64,000 bases of DNA from an uncultured Flavobacteriales bacterium (GCA_946479285.1 CAMLFH010000004.1:209859-273858), one strand, 5' to 3'; counted from the stretch's first letter, positions 41,999 through 51,180 are shown. Made by a program: numbers and translations. Notes: generated from the sequence alone by a model not told the origin.

Positions 41999-43897
41999 TT
42001 ATTTTGATAATAAATGTTGTTGAATCCAATTAAATTTCGGCAGTGAATTGCCGGTGTATTTTCCTTTCACACGTCCGTGTTTCAGTACCATCAATGTCGG
42101 ATTGGAGCGGGAAACCGCTTTCAACGCTTGTGCATCACTGATAAAGATCGGAACGTGGAAGTTGTGTTTTTTCTTAAAAGCGGCAATTTCATCATCGCCT
42201 GAACCGACAACCAGCACAAATGGAACATTCGCCTTTTTTGCCTTCGCAGCCAGAATTTTTATTTCACTCAAATGATTCAGGTCAAATTCATCCAGGTTTT
42301 TAGCAAAAACCACCAGGACTTTCGGTGCCGTGAATAAAAATTCGCGAATGCTTACATCAGATAATTCCGAGTTTTCTACCAGGATGGTATCTAAAATCGT
42401 GTAAGTATCTACCGGATAAGATTCTACATTGTACTCAATTTCAGCAATCTCGGTTCTTTCTTTGGTGACTTTATCTTCCAGGCGAAGTCCTTTGACTTTG
42501 GTATTTTTCAGTTGCTTCTTCACAACAGGCAATTCCAATTCGTCTTCCGTTAGTTTGTCAATGGAACGATAAGGGTTAAACTCCAAAGTATCAATAGAAG
42601 GCAGTCTCACCGGGGTAATTTCCTTTTCGATCCTTTTATCAAACTTCCAATCTGGTTTATCCCAGATCTTTGAGTTATTGTACTCAGGAGTCTCGTCAAT
42701 GTATGTTTTCTTTTTACCAGTTTTAATGTTCTTATAAATCAGTTGGTATTCGAATTTACCATCAATACCATCCTTCGTTAAATCAGGTAAATAATTCCCC
42801 ACCGCATAAGGACGGTAATCTCTCAAAGGATCGTATTTCAGGACGTACCAAACGAAAATCCCACACAAGAGCGTCACGATCAAAGCAGAAGTGTAATGAT
42901 TCCCGATTCGTTTATTCCGGATCCGGTAAACCCACAAGGCCGAAAGAATAGCGATCAGTGAGAAAACAATTGGAAAATACCAGTCAAACACCCACGATAA
43001 TCCTGCAATCAGGAAAAGCGAAATCGGAACGTAGATCCAGTTCTGACGAACGCTATTGGCCTTGATCAAGCCCTGGGCCGTAAAGATCCAAATGGCCAGG
43101 TACAGCAATACAAGGTCCTTCCACAAAGATTCTTTCGGCGTTAGAGACCTTCCTACGGAACCCTTCATGGCATCTCCGAAACAACCGCAGTCTTTCACAC
43201 ATTGCGGCATTTTCACTTCTTCCACTACCACTTCCTTCGAATTTTTGGAAATGATTTGAATGTCTTTATTGGTTTTTGATTCTTCGATTTTCGTGTCCGC
43301 CAGCGATGCTTCCCTGGAAATTGCCATTGAATAGGTATCCCGGTCCACAAAAGTCCTTTTCTCATCACAAGTAGAAGTATGCCAGGTCAGGAACGTAAAA
43401 AACAACATTGTGACAACCAATAACCAACTCATTAAGCGCATTTTCCCGCCGATGATCACCATGACTCCCAACACGATTTCGACCATGCAGATTATCACTG
43501 AAAGCAGGAGCGCATGTTGAATGAAATATTCCAGCGAAAAACCGGGAGCACCAAAAAACTCTTTGATTCGATAAGCCAGGGCCCCGTCTTCAAAGTATTC
43601 TTCCAGTTTATACGAAAATCCAACCGGGTCATTTGCCTTGATCAAACCCGAAACGATGAATAAACTTCCTACGATAACCCGGGAAACAGTAGCAATCATC
43701 AATCTTCCCTTGAAGAAAATCAGCGCTACTGCCGAAAACAGCATCAAAACAAGTCCAATGCTTACAAACAACAGTTTCTGGGCTTCAAAATAATCCTGAA
43801 AACCCATGGTGGTAAATGCTAATCCTGCCAGGTTTAAAATCACAAACAGAACATTGAGTGGTAAGGAATGTCCTGAAATGGTACGTGTAGTTTTCAT
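41999..43897 (-). CDS. BT_3928-type membrane protein: MauE/DoxX-like plus thioredoxin-like region
   Basis: Multi-spanning inner-membrane protein of 632 residues. Helices at roughly 15-170 and 265-370 carry a MauE/DoxX-type pattern (RVIVGSLFIVSGLIKANDPVGF is the DoxX signature region; GFSYKLEEYF follows). An extracytoplasmic insert between the helix groups has cysteines in MPQCVKDCGCFGD. The C-terminal 150 residues resemble a thioredoxin-like fold (KVLVVFAKNLDEFDLNHLSE, PTLMVLKHGRVKGKYTG) but without a CxxC active site. This family is common in Bacteroidota, always near tpiA and DUF1599, and is thought to take part in membrane electron or disulfide transfer; its role is not established. Confidence 0.88.
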   Translation of the reverse strand: MKTTRTISGHSLPLNVLFVILNLAGLAFTTMGFQDYFEAQKLLFVSIGLVLMLFSAVALIFFKGRLMIATVSRVIVGSLFIVSGLIKANDPVGFSYKLEEYFEDGALAYRIKEFFGAPGFSLEYFIQHALLLSVIICMVEIVLGVMVIIGGKMRLMSWLLVVTMLFFTFLTWHTSTCDEKRTFVDRDTYSMAISREASLADTKIEESKTNKDIQIISKNSKEVVVEEVKMPQCVKDCGCFGDAMKGSVGRSLTPKESLWKDLVLLYLAIWIFTAQGLIKANSVRQNWIYVPISLFLIAGLSWVFDWYFPIVFSLIAILSALWVYRIRNKRIGNHYTSALIVTLLCGIFVWYVLKYDPLRDYRPYAVGNYLPDLTKDGIDGKFEYQLIYKNIKTGKKKTYIDETPEYNNSKIWDKPDWKFDKRIEKEITPVRLPSIDTLEFNPYRSIDKLTEDELELPVVKKQLKNTKVKGLRLEDKVTKERTEIAEIEYNVESYPVDTYTILDTILVENSELSDVSIREFLFTAPKVLVVFAKNLDEFDLNHLSEIKILAAKAKKANVPFVLVVGSGDDEIAAFKKKHNFHVPIFISDAQALKAVSRSNPTLMVLKHGRVKGKYTGNSLPKFNWIQQHLLSK

Positions 43898-43908
43898 AAA
43901 AACCGGAA

Positions 43909-44445
43909 TTAAAGGGTAAGGTGTATCAATGCAAAAATGGAGTAGTTCAAAATATCAAAATAATTCGATTCAATTCCCTCTGATGCAATCGTTTTCCCTC
44001 CGTTGTCCTCAATTTGCTTAATTCGCAACAACTTCATCAAAATCATATCGGTTAATGAACTAACCCGCATATCTCTCCAGGCTTCACCGTAATCGTGATT
44101 CTTTTTTTCCATCAGTTCAAAAGCCTCCAGTGCAACCTCGTTGTAGAGGCTCAAAGCCTGGTCCGGAGTTAATTCCAAACCCAAAGCTTCTGTTGACCGG
44201 CACTGAATGATGGCCATGATACAATAGTTCATCATCGCACCAAATTCCCCTTCAATACTTTCCCCTACTTTGTTTTCGCCGGTTTCCTGTATTGTTCGAA
44301 TGCGATTGGCTTTTATAAAGATCTGGTCCGTTAAACTGCTTGCCCGTGCAATGCGCCAGGAAGTTCCGTAATCTTTCGTCTTTTTAAGGAAAATTTCTCT
44401 ACAACCCTGTACGATGTGTTGATATTGTTCCGATGTTTGTATCAT
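43909..44445 (-). CDS. DUF1599 protein with internal duplication
   Basis: Soluble 178-residue protein of the DUF1599 family. It is a tandem repeat of one module: half 1 contains KKTKDYGTSWRIARASSLTD and GEFGAMMNYCIMAIIQC; half 2 contains KKNHDYGEAWRDMRVSSLTD and SNYFDILNYSIFALIHL. Conserved KxxDYG.xWR with repeated acidic and arginine residues suggests a nucleotide- or metal-binding all-alpha fold like MazG-type proteins, but no activity is known. It starts only 10 bp from the divergent folP ATG and is 11 bp before the BT_3928-type gene, at the head of a seven-gene operon. Confidence 0.9.
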   Translation of the reverse strand: MIQTSEQYQHIVQGCREIFLKKTKDYGTSWRIARASSLTDQIFIKANRIRTIQETGENKVGESIEGEFGAMMNYCIMAIIQCRSTEALGLELTPDQALSLYNEVALEAFELMEKKNHDYGEAWRDMRVSSLTDMILMKLLRIKQIEDNGGKTIASEGIESNYFDILNYSIFALIHLTL

Positions 44446-44455
44446 CTATGTTGGT

Positions 44456-45337
44456 ATGGAATTTTTAAGGTCTGAAAATACACATTTTTCGCGAGAACGG
44501 GTGCTAAACATCCGCGGTAAGTTATTCACTATTTCTGCACCACAGGTAATGGGAATTGTCAATTGCACACCCGATTCTTTCTACGCGGAAAGTCAAAGCT
44601 ACACCATCGAAAAACAACAGGCTTTGATCGACCTGCATATCAAAAATGGTGCAACATGGTTAGATCTAGGCGCTTACTCAAGCAGGCCGGGAGCTGAACA
44701 CATCTCAGAGAAAGCAGAAATTGAACGACTCAAATTTGCCGTTTCTTACACTTTGGAAACCTATCCTGAAGTCAAAATCAGTGTTGATACTTTTCAGTCC
44801 GGAGTTGCTTCTTACGCTTTGGAACAAGGCGTTCACATGATCAATGACATCAGCGGCGGAATCATCAATCCGGAGATCTTTTCCATCGCAGCAGCACACC
44901 AGGTTCCTTACGTACTTATGCACATGCGCGGTACGCCGCAAACCATGGCAAAATTGAATCAGTACAAGAAACTCCTGGAGGAAGTCATGGTTGAATTAGG
45001 TCTTCAATTAGAAAAAGCAAGAGCAGCCGGATTAAAAGACATTATCATTGATCCCGGATTTGGCTTTGCAAAGAACAGCGGTCAAAACCTGGAATTATTT
45101 TCTTACCTGGAAGCATTTCAGCTATTCGATTGCCCGATACTGGTTGGAATTTCAAGAAAGTCTATGATCTACAAAACACTTGGAATTGAAGCAGAAGATT
45201 CGCTTAACGGAACGAGTATTTTGAATACACTTGCATTGGAAAAAGGTGCGGACATTCTGCGTGTGCACGACGTAAAAGAAGCCATGGAAACAGTGACCCT
45301 ATGGTCGAAAATCAGAAAAATATCATCTCCGGAGTAA
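44456..45337 (+). CDS. folP: Dihydropteroate synthase FolP
   Basis: Folate-pathway enzyme joining para-aminobenzoate and hydroxymethyl-dihydropterin pyrophosphate. 293 residues from the first ATG. Signatures: MGIVNCTPDSFY, WLDLGAYSSRPGA, IDPGFGFAKN, ILVGISRKSMI and LRVHDVKEA. The first ATG lies 10 bp from the divergent DUF1599 start, leaving no room for a leader; the GTG at 44501 (VLNIRGKLFTISAPQ), where homologues usually begin, is a credible alternative and would give 278 residues. Convergent with the thioesterase gene that follows. Confidence 0.96.
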   Translation: MEFLRSENTHFSRERVLNIRGKLFTISAPQVMGIVNCTPDSFYAESQSYTIEKQQALIDLHIKNGATWLDLGAYSSRPGAEHISEKAEIERLKFAVSYTLETYPEVKISVDTFQSGVASYALEQGVHMINDISGGIINPEIFSIAAAHQVPYVLMHMRGTPQTMAKLNQYKKLLEEVMVELGLQLEKARAAGLKDIIIDPGFGFAKNSGQNLELFSYLEAFQLFDCPILVGISRKSMIYKTLGIEAEDSLNGTSILNTLALEKGADILRVHDVKEAMETVTLWSKIRKISSPE

Positions 45338-45348
45338 AAACATAATAT

Positions 45349-45379
45349 CATGATATCATGTCTTCGTTATATAACGAAG
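45349..45379. promoter_or_regulatory. Two adjacent perfect palindromes
   Basis: CATGATATCATG (45349-45360) is followed after one base by CTTCGTTATATAACGAAG (45362-45379), both perfect palindromes. They lie in the 70-bp gap between the convergent folP and thioesterase genes. There is no T run, so this is weak as a terminator; a protein site is possible. Confidence 0.45.
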
Positions 45380-45407
45380 GAAAGGGATTTATTGTTGGAA
45401 TCCTAAA

Positions 45408-45851
45408 TCAAAAAACCTTTTCACTGATCTTCGAAACCGGGTAAGCATTCATAGTTGCTGAAGCAGTTGCGACCAATTCTCCTTTTTGATTCACTACCTT
45501 CCCTTCCACAAACAAAATGCGCTTTCCTGATTTTATTACCTGTGCATCTGCTGTCAGGACATCATCTTTCAAAGCCGGGATCAAATAGGAAATCGTGAGG
45601 TTAACGGTAGAAACAACTTTCAGATCTTCGCAAACCTCCGTTAAACAAGCCACACCAAGCGCCGCGTCAATCAAAGCAGCCACAGAACCACCGTGAGCAG
45701 CAAAAGGAGTCGCCAAATGTTCGCCTTTCACTTGCATTTTATAGATCACGTGTCCCTGCTTCTCTACTTCGAAATCCATTCCCAGCAAATCACCAAAGCG
45801 ATTCCAGACAATGTACTGCTCAATAATCGGATGCTTTTTTAAATCTGTCAT
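45408..45851 (-). CDS. PaaI-type hotdog thioesterase, candidate DHNA-CoA thioesterase
   Basis: Single hotdog-fold acyl-CoA thioesterase of 147 residues. The family active-site helix is present: HGGSVAALIDAALGVA, where the small loop plus Asp/Asn residue supports catalysis; the last strands read KSGKRILFVEGKVVNQ. Its start overlaps the stop of the MscS gene by one base, and menB is one gene further upstream. MenB makes 1,4-dihydroxy-2-naphthoyl-CoA, and the next menaquinone step is removal of CoA by a hotdog thioesterase (MenI), so that role is attractive but inferred from neighbourhood only. A phenylacetate-pathway enzyme is the alternative; no paa genes are visible here. Confidence 0.82.
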   Translation of the reverse strand: MTDLKKHPIIEQYIVWNRFGDLLGMDFEVEKQGHVIYKMQVKGEHLATPFAAHGGSVAALIDAALGVACLTEVCEDLKVVSTVNLTISYLIPALKDDVLTADAQVIKSGKRILFVEGKVVNQKGELVATASATMNAYPVSKISEKVF

Positions 45852-46792
45852 TACTTCGGCTGTTGCATTTGAACGAGGTGTTCCTGCGGAGAAGTCAAAT
45901 TGAGACCTTCTTTACCAAACTCTTCGTAAATCTTCCTGTTTAGTTCGTAGTAAACATCCCAGTATTCATTTGTCTTTGCCCAGGCTCTAACTGTAATCAT
46001 TACTGAAGCACCCAGTTCGCCCAATGCCACAAATGGCGCAGGATCTTTCTTCACTTTCTTATCTTCCGATAAATATTTGAGGATCAATTGGTGAGCTTTC
46101 ACAAAGTCATCTCCGTAAGAAATCGGAATGCTCCAATCCACTCTGCGGACGTTGGCTTTGGTGAAATTCGTTAATGGTCCGTTTGCAATTGGCCCGTTCG
46201 GAATCACAATCACCTTATTATCTGAAGTATGCAAATAAGTGTAGAATATTTGAATTTCCTTGACAGTTCCTTGTAATCCTTGAGTTAATATGGTATCTCC
46301 CACTTTAAACGGTTTGAATAAAAGCACCATGACTCCTCCGGCAAAATTGGAGAGCGTTCCTGAGAAAGCCATACCGATTGCCAAACCGGCTGCACCCAAA
46401 ATCGCCACAAAGGAAGTCATTTCGATTCCCAATTGGGTAATGGCAGTTACAACCACCAATACTTTCAAAACAATTGTGGATAAACTGGACAGGAAAGTAA
46501 CCAAACCTGCATCTACCTTCCCACGAGTGAGAATGCGAACAACGAGCCGGCCAACCCATTTTGCAAGCCAAAAACCAGCCAGGAGTATAACAACTGCAAA
46601 AATCAGGTTCGTTCCTGACTTAACAAGCCATTGCTTTCCTTCATCCAGGCTGAAACCAAAAATACGGTGGAAATCACCGGCAAGCCCTTCTTCGACCTTT
46701 TCCTTTGCTCCTTCTCCTGCCTTTCCAATCTTTTCCTTCGCTTTCGCGCTAGTATCCGCCGCAGCTGCCGCGATCAATAAGAAGTTCCACAT
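45851..46792 (-). CDS. MscS family small-conductance mechanosensitive channel
   Basis: Inner-membrane channel of 313 residues that opens on membrane tension during osmotic downshock. A polar N-terminus of about 60 residues with a Lys/Glu/Ala-rich stretch precedes the first helix (LIFAVVILLAGFWLAKWVG); further helices cover up to about residue 160, with pore helix FVAILGAAGLAIGMAFSGTLSNFAGGV, the gly/ala-packing pattern of MscS. The cytoplasmic beta domain follows (FKVGDTILTQGLQGTVKEIQ) and the C-terminal alpha/beta domain. The stop shares its last base with the start of the thioesterase gene. Confidence 0.92.
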   Translation of the reverse strand: MWNFLLIAAAAADTSAKAKEKIGKAGEGAKEKVEEGLAGDFHRIFGFSLDEGKQWLVKSGTNLIFAVVILLAGFWLAKWVGRLVVRILTRGKVDAGLVTFLSSLSTIVLKVLVVVTAITQLGIEMTSFVAILGAAGLAIGMAFSGTLSNFAGGVMVLLFKPFKVGDTILTQGLQGTVKEIQIFYTYLHTSDNKVIVIPNGPIANGPLTNFTKANVRRVDWSIPISYGDDFVKAHQLILKYLSEDKKVKKDPAPFVALGELGASVMITVRAWAKTNEYWDVYYELNRKIYEEFGKEGLNLTSPQEHLVQMQQPK

Positions 46793-46803
46793 ATTCTCGC
46801 TTT

Positions 46804-47625
46804 TTACGGGAATTTAGGAAACTGCTGAAAATTCGGTTCTCTTTTTTCCAAAAAGGCACGTTTTCCTTCCTGTGCTTCTTCCATCAGGTAATACATCAAT
46901 GTAGCATCTCCTGCAAATTCCATCAAACCTCTTTGTCCGTCTAATTCTGCATTCAAACCGCGTTTGATCATACGAATTGCCAAAGGAGAACGCTTCATGA
47001 TTGTCTGACACCACTGAACAGTTGTATCTTCCAAATCCTTCAAAGCAACCACTTTGTTCACCATTCCCATCTTCTCTGCTTCATCAGCAGTATATTGCTC
47101 ACACAAGAACCAAATCTCGCGCGCTTTCTTTTGTCCTACATGACTTGCCAGGAACGAAGATCCAAAACCGGCATCAAAACTTCCTACTTTCGGGCCAGTC
47201 TGACCAAAACGTGCATTGTCAGAAGCAATGGTAATATCACAAACTACGTGAAGCACGTGTCCGCCCCCGATCGCATACCCGTTAACCATCGCAATTACCG
47301 GTTTAGGCAATGCGCGAATAGCTTTGTGTACATCCAATACATTCAAACGCGGAACACCATTTTCAGAAATGTATCCACCAACTCCTTTCACATTCTGATC
47401 ACCTCCTGAACAAAATGCTTTGTCTCCTTCACCTGTCAAAACCACCACACCAATGTCTTGTCTTTCACGGCAAATTTCTAATGCATCCAACATTTCCATA
47501 TTCGTTTCCGGACGGAAAGCATTGTACACTTTTGGTCTGTTGATGGTAATTTTTCCAATTCCGTCAAAGAATTCGAATTTGATATCTGTGTAGGACTTGA
47601 TACTTGTCCAGTTTCTGTTTGACAT
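46804..47625 (-). CDS. menB: 1,4-dihydroxy-2-naphthoyl-CoA synthase MenB
   Basis: Crotonase-superfamily enzyme closing the second ring of the naphthoquinone in menaquinone synthesis. I use the ATG 47623-47625 (MSNRNWTSI), giving 273 residues, because the longer form (start 47670) adds residues unlike other MenB proteins. Features: [15 protein letters not shown] with the oxyanion-hole Gly, [17 protein letters not shown], and the [18 protein letters not shown] segment with the active-site Asp and Tyr-containing loop of the MenB group. Fits a respiratory bacterium using menaquinone. 11 bp separate it from the MscS gene. Confidence 0.95.
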   Translation of the reverse strand: MSNRNWTSIKSYTDIKFEFFDGIGKITINRPKVYNAFRPETNMEMLDALEICRERQDIGVVVLTGEGDKAFCSGGDQNVKGVGGYISENGVPRLNVLDVHKAIRALPKPVIAMVNGYAIGGGHVLHVVCDITIASDNARFGQTGPKVGSFDAGFGSSFLASHVGQKKAREIWFLCEQYTADEAEKMGMVNKVVALKDLEDTTVQWCQTIMKRSPLAIRMIKRGLNAELDGQRGLMEFAGDATLMYYLMEEAQEGKRAFLEKREPNFQQFPKFP

Positions 47626-47786
47626 GTTCTTAATTTTTCGTTTTACAAAAATAACAATGCTTGCATACAATTCGGTGTTCTGTTACTGATAATTATCAAT
47701 TATCAGTCTTTGAGACCTTGCACTCTTTGCGGTAATAATACATACTTATTTGAAGCTCAGAGAAGCAAAAAACAAAGAATTTCTAT

Positions 47787-48692
47787 TTATTTGTCACCGT
47801 TTGGCGTATACATCGTTACACCATTTTGCTGATATTCATCAATCATCACTTCCATCATCTTTTCAGCATCAAAAATGAGCGTTTTCGCTTTACCGATCGT
47901 TGAACGTTTCATCACTCCTTTTTCTTCAAAAAGTGGTAAAAGTCCATCACACTTGCGCTTTGCCGATTGCTCCGGGTTGTGCACCTTCACCGAAACAGGA
48001 ATCACTTCCCCATTCGTTCGTTTGACAGAAACAGTGAAAATCTCCGGATAATAAACCGGGAATTTAAAATCAGGCACAGCATCTTCCAAAACATGCAGCG
48101 ACGTTCCGGCATTGTCGAGAGTCACTCCAATATAAAGGATTTTTCCTCCCGCTTCTGCCAATCTTGCAAACGGACTGTTTTTGGTATATGGGGTTTCTTC
48201 TCCCAAATGTCCGTTGGTGAACCACTCTGCTTTCGGACCGAAACAACAAACCGGTTCCGTAGGACTTTCAGAGCGTAAAACTCCGGGCATTGTTCTGAAA
48301 TATTCGGTGATCGCTCCCATACCGGACGGATCGTTTTGTACATCAAACTCATTAAGATTTCGAATATAATCCAGTTGATAGCCTGCATTCGGAGAACTCG
48401 GCATCAATAAATTCCCTTCAGTACCAATCACTTCCAAAAGTGCGTCAACAATTATTCTTGGTCCCCCGGTTACAAAACCAATCTTTGAAAAGCTGCTGTG
48501 GACCAAAACAGAATCCCCAGCTTTTATGCCACAATCCCGGAGCTGGTGGAGCACCTGCATAAAGGTCAGTCCTTCTCCTCTTGCTTCCTGCTCACGAATG
48601 AGTTTACGCTGTTTTTCCTTCTTTCTTTCACGATATGCATTCAGCATCTTCGTGGGGACAAGAGAACGGATAAAGTTCTTCAGAGCCGACAT
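47787..48692 (-). CDS. AAC(3)-like aminoglycoside N-acetyltransferase family protein
   Basis: 301-residue protein of the Antibiotic_NAT family (PF02522), cytosolic acetyl-CoA-dependent acetyltransferases that modify 3-amino groups of aminoglycosides or other amino sugars. Family features: GDSVLVHSSFSKIGFVTGGP near 60-80, LMPSSPNAGY, EPVCCFGPKAEWF and SPFARLAEAGGKILYIGV. Chromosomal members in environmental bacteria often act on something other than drugs, for example FrbF-like or surface-polysaccharide sugars, so resistance cannot be claimed. The first 50 residues, basic with ERKKEKQRKLIREQEARGEG, are an extension of uncertain role. It lies 1 bp from the WG-repeat gene and probably shares its transcript. 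Confidence 0.85.
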   Translation of the reverse strand: MSALKNFIRSLVPTKMLNAYRERKKEKQRKLIREQEARGEGLTFMQVLHQLRDCGIKAGDSVLVHSSFSKIGFVTGGPRIIVDALLEVIGTEGNLLMPSSPNAGYQLDYIRNLNEFDVQNDPSGMGAITEYFRTMPGVLRSESPTEPVCCFGPKAEWFTNGHLGEETPYTKNSPFARLAEAGGKILYIGVTLDNAGTSLHVLEDAVPDFKFPVYYPEIFTVSVKRTNGEVIPVSVKVHNPEQSAKRKCDGLLPLFEEKGVMKRSTIGKAKTLIFDAEKMMEVMIDEYQQNGVTMYTPNGDK

Positions 48693-48693
48693 C

Positions 48694-50805
48694 TTATTGC
48701 AAAATCGGTTTAATCAATTTATTCTCCGGAACATAGAAGTAATGCATTTCAGTTCCTTTTGTAAGGATGTAAAAATCGTCCTGAACCTTTCGGATATTCA
48801 CGTATTCCAAGGGAACAACCAATTTTCCTTTGTTGGTGTAAATGCCGTAAAACGCGCCCAAAGAAACCAGGAAATGAGATTCGTCCAAAGGCTTCACCGT
48901 GGTATGTTCTACCGGAATAACCGTTTCACCTTTTGAATTAATCGCTCCTTTCAATGTCAGCAACTGGATTACTCCAAGCCCTGATTTAAAACTTTCTGCC
49001 GCTTCGTACATCGGTGGCACAACTGCTTTGTTCTGCAAATCCACAAAGCCCCATTTGCCGGCTTTTTCGAAAGCAATTAAAGAAGAAACTGCTCCTAACC
49101 TGGAATAAGTAAAAGGAATAACCGGCTTTCCGAAACGATCGATAATTCCAAACTTCCCGGCTTTGGAGGCTTTAGCGTACATTCCTGAGAATTCTCCCTC
49201 TGAACGTGCATTGGTGAAATAATCAAAAGTTGCCGGAATAGCAGTTTGTCCGTTCTTACTCAAATAACCGATCTTATCGTTAGAAATCACCAAAGCTCTG
49301 TCTGAAACCAAAGTTCCGATCTCTTCAATAGGAATTGTTTTGAGTTCATTTCCCTGGAAATTAGCCAGCCTTGCGGTTTCATCGCCTTCAATAATAATTG
49401 CAGAATCACCAAACAGGTTGATCGATTCATACAAAGGCTTCACCTTAAACGAACCAAAGGCATCAATATATCCTTCCAAACCTTTGAAAGTCACTTTTGC
49501 CATTCCACCGGAAAATGAAAATGCTTCTTCGTATTGTGCAGGAATTCTTGGATAACCCAATCCATCGAAATACCCATACAAACTATCTTTGATCGCGTAG
49601 ATCAATCCTTCAGAAAACTGCCCGATATCTTTGTACTGCGGTTCGATGATATATGCACCTGAACGATCAACAATTCCGAACAATTCACCTACTTGTACAA
49701 TCGCTCTTCCTTTATCAAAATCATTTGCACTGGAATATTTAAACGGGATCACTACTTCATTAGCCTTATTCACAAAACCATATTTTCCGCTCTTCTCAGC
49801 CCACGCCAATCCTTCTTTGAAGAAACCAACCGTGCTGTATTGAGCCGGAATGATGATATTCCCGTTCAAATCCATCCAACCGAACTGTCCGGCATTTTTA
49901 TACGGAATGATCTGCTGGGAACTCAATTTCTTGTCTTTTGAAATTTCATCCTTGTAAGGATAATTCGGATATTCAGCCTGGAATTTCTCCAATCGCTCCA
50001 GCGAGTAATCAGCCATGTACAACTGGTACAATTTTCTCCAGGCATTTTCTACATTTCGGTTCTTCGGATAGGTTTTGATAAACAGATCATAATCTTTTAC
50101 CTGGTTACGAATAGTACTCAGACTATAAATCTGGTCCTGCGCATCAGCCACATAAGGGTTTGCCGGGAATTGTTTCTCGAAACCTAAATACGAGGAGATT
50201 GTCTTGCCATCTGTATTCTCTTTATACTGTAAGCGGTAAAAATTATTCAGCGCTTCTTTTTTGAATTCAGATTCCGGGTATTTCTTCAAAAACAAGTCGA
50301 AAGCTGCAGAAGTATTTGCATGCTTTGCTTTCAAATAGCCGATTGAATCCCGGGAATAAACAGCCTTGATCTGTTCCGCCGCCCACGGATTCTTTTTCTG
50401 GTACAAATCATAATTTTCCTCCGATGGATTTTTCAGTACCAATCCGTAAAGTCCGCTCGAGATTTCTTTTCGCAAGACTTCAATTGCCGCATAATCAAAA
50501 TGATGTTTCTTCAAGGCTTCCTTCTGCTTTTCCTTCATGCCGCTATAGGCTTTTTCGGAACGAACTATGGCATTGTACGCAGAATCCAATTGATGGAATG
50601 GATTGTCTGTACGGGAATAAATAACTGCTAAACCATAGTTTGCTGCAGACTCACTGGATTTCAGCGATTTTTCAAATTGTTTCTTTGCTTCGAAATAATT
50701 GAATTGGCTCAGGGCTTTAAATCCATCGTCAATCGACCCCGCGTATACGCCGTTGAAAGCACAAACAATAAATAGAACTAAAACTTTAATCTGCAGTGAA
50801 CTCAT
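48694..50805 (-). CDS. Secreted TPR/WG-repeat protein
   Basis: 703 residues. Signal peptide 1-22. Residues about 25-290 are helical repeats related to TPR (YNAIVRSEKAYSGMKEKQKE, LFLKKYPESEFKKEALNNFY, with repeated AFQ/NPY motifs). From about 300 to the end come roughly ten WG beta-hairpin repeats of the form GQFGWMDLNGNIIIPAQY, GKYGFVNKANEVVIPFKY and GKWGFVDLQNKAVVPPMY. WG repeats make beta-propeller-like sheets that bind protein partners or peptidoglycan. Likely exported to the periplasm or surface. It precedes the AAC(3)-like gene by one base. Confidence 0.88.
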   Translation of the reverse strand: MSSLQIKVLVLFIVCAFNGVYAGSIDDGFKALSQFNYFEAKKQFEKSLKSSESAANYGLAVIYSRTDNPFHQLDSAYNAIVRSEKAYSGMKEKQKEALKKHHFDYAAIEVLRKEISSGLYGLVLKNPSEENYDLYQKKNPWAAEQIKAVYSRDSIGYLKAKHANTSAAFDLFLKKYPESEFKKEALNNFYRLQYKENTDGKTISSYLGFEKQFPANPYVADAQDQIYSLSTIRNQVKDYDLFIKTYPKNRNVENAWRKLYQLYMADYSLERLEKFQAEYPNYPYKDEISKDKKLSSQQIIPYKNAGQFGWMDLNGNIIIPAQYSTVGFFKEGLAWAEKSGKYGFVNKANEVVIPFKYSSANDFDKGRAIVQVGELFGIVDRSGAYIIEPQYKDIGQFSEGLIYAIKDSLYGYFDGLGYPRIPAQYEEAFSFSGGMAKVTFKGLEGYIDAFGSFKVKPLYESINLFGDSAIIIEGDETARLANFQGNELKTIPIEEIGTLVSDRALVISNDKIGYLSKNGQTAIPATFDYFTNARSEGEFSGMYAKASKAGKFGIIDRFGKPVIPFTYSRLGAVSSLIAFEKAGKWGFVDLQNKAVVPPMYEAAESFKSGLGVIQLLTLKGAINSKGETVIPVEHTTVKPLDESHFLVSLGAFYGIYTNKGKLVVPLEYVNIRKVQDDFYILTKGTEMHYFYVPENKLIKPILQ

Positions 50806-50872
50806 GTTACAAATATAACAAACTAAGGACTTAAAGATATATCAAACCTGGCGTAAAAGCTTAAAAAAGGTC

Positions 50873-50907
50873 AAAAAAAACCCTGACGAAGCAAGCTTGT
50901 CAGGGTT
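50873..50907 (-). terminator. Intrinsic terminator of rpmE2
   Basis: A perfect 9-bp stem AACCCTGAC/GTCAGGGTT with an 11-nt loop (50879-50907), followed on the minus strand by a run of eight T. Confidence 0.9.
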
Positions 50908-50925
50908 ATTATTTCGGAGTAGAAA

Positions 50926-51180
50926 TTACTTTTTGTATTTTCCGTAACGATTGTTGAATTTATCGATACGACCTGCAGTATCCACGAACTGTGTAATACC
51001 TGTAAAGAACGGATGTGATTTGTGTGAAATATCCAATTTCACTAATGGATAGTCGTTTCCGTCTTCCCAAGTAATTGTCTCTGAAGTATTAGCAGAAGAA
51101 TGACACAAAAATGAATACTCATTTGTCATGTCTTTAAACACTACTAATCTATAATCTTCCGGGTGAATACCTGCTTTCAT
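50926..51180 (-). CDS. rpmE2: 50S ribosomal protein L31 type B
   Basis: Component of the large ribosomal subunit, 84 residues. The opening [20 protein letters not shown] and the [20 protein letters not shown] and FNNRYGK blocks are characteristic. It lacks the CxxC/CxxC zinc ligands of ordinary L31 and so is the zinc-independent type B, usual in Bacteroidota. The gene has its own promoter and terminator and is transcribed alone. Confidence 0.97.
   Translation of the reverse strand: MKAGIHPEDYRLVVFKDMTNEYSFLCHSSANTSETITWEDGNDYPLVKLDISHKSHPFFTGITQFVDTAGRIDKFNNRYGKYKK

Noticed and set aside
47626..47680. TATTTTTG upstream of menB as a promoter
   Set aside because: A -7 match is present but the only upstream TTG is 14 bp away, too close for the -33 element; not listed as a feature.
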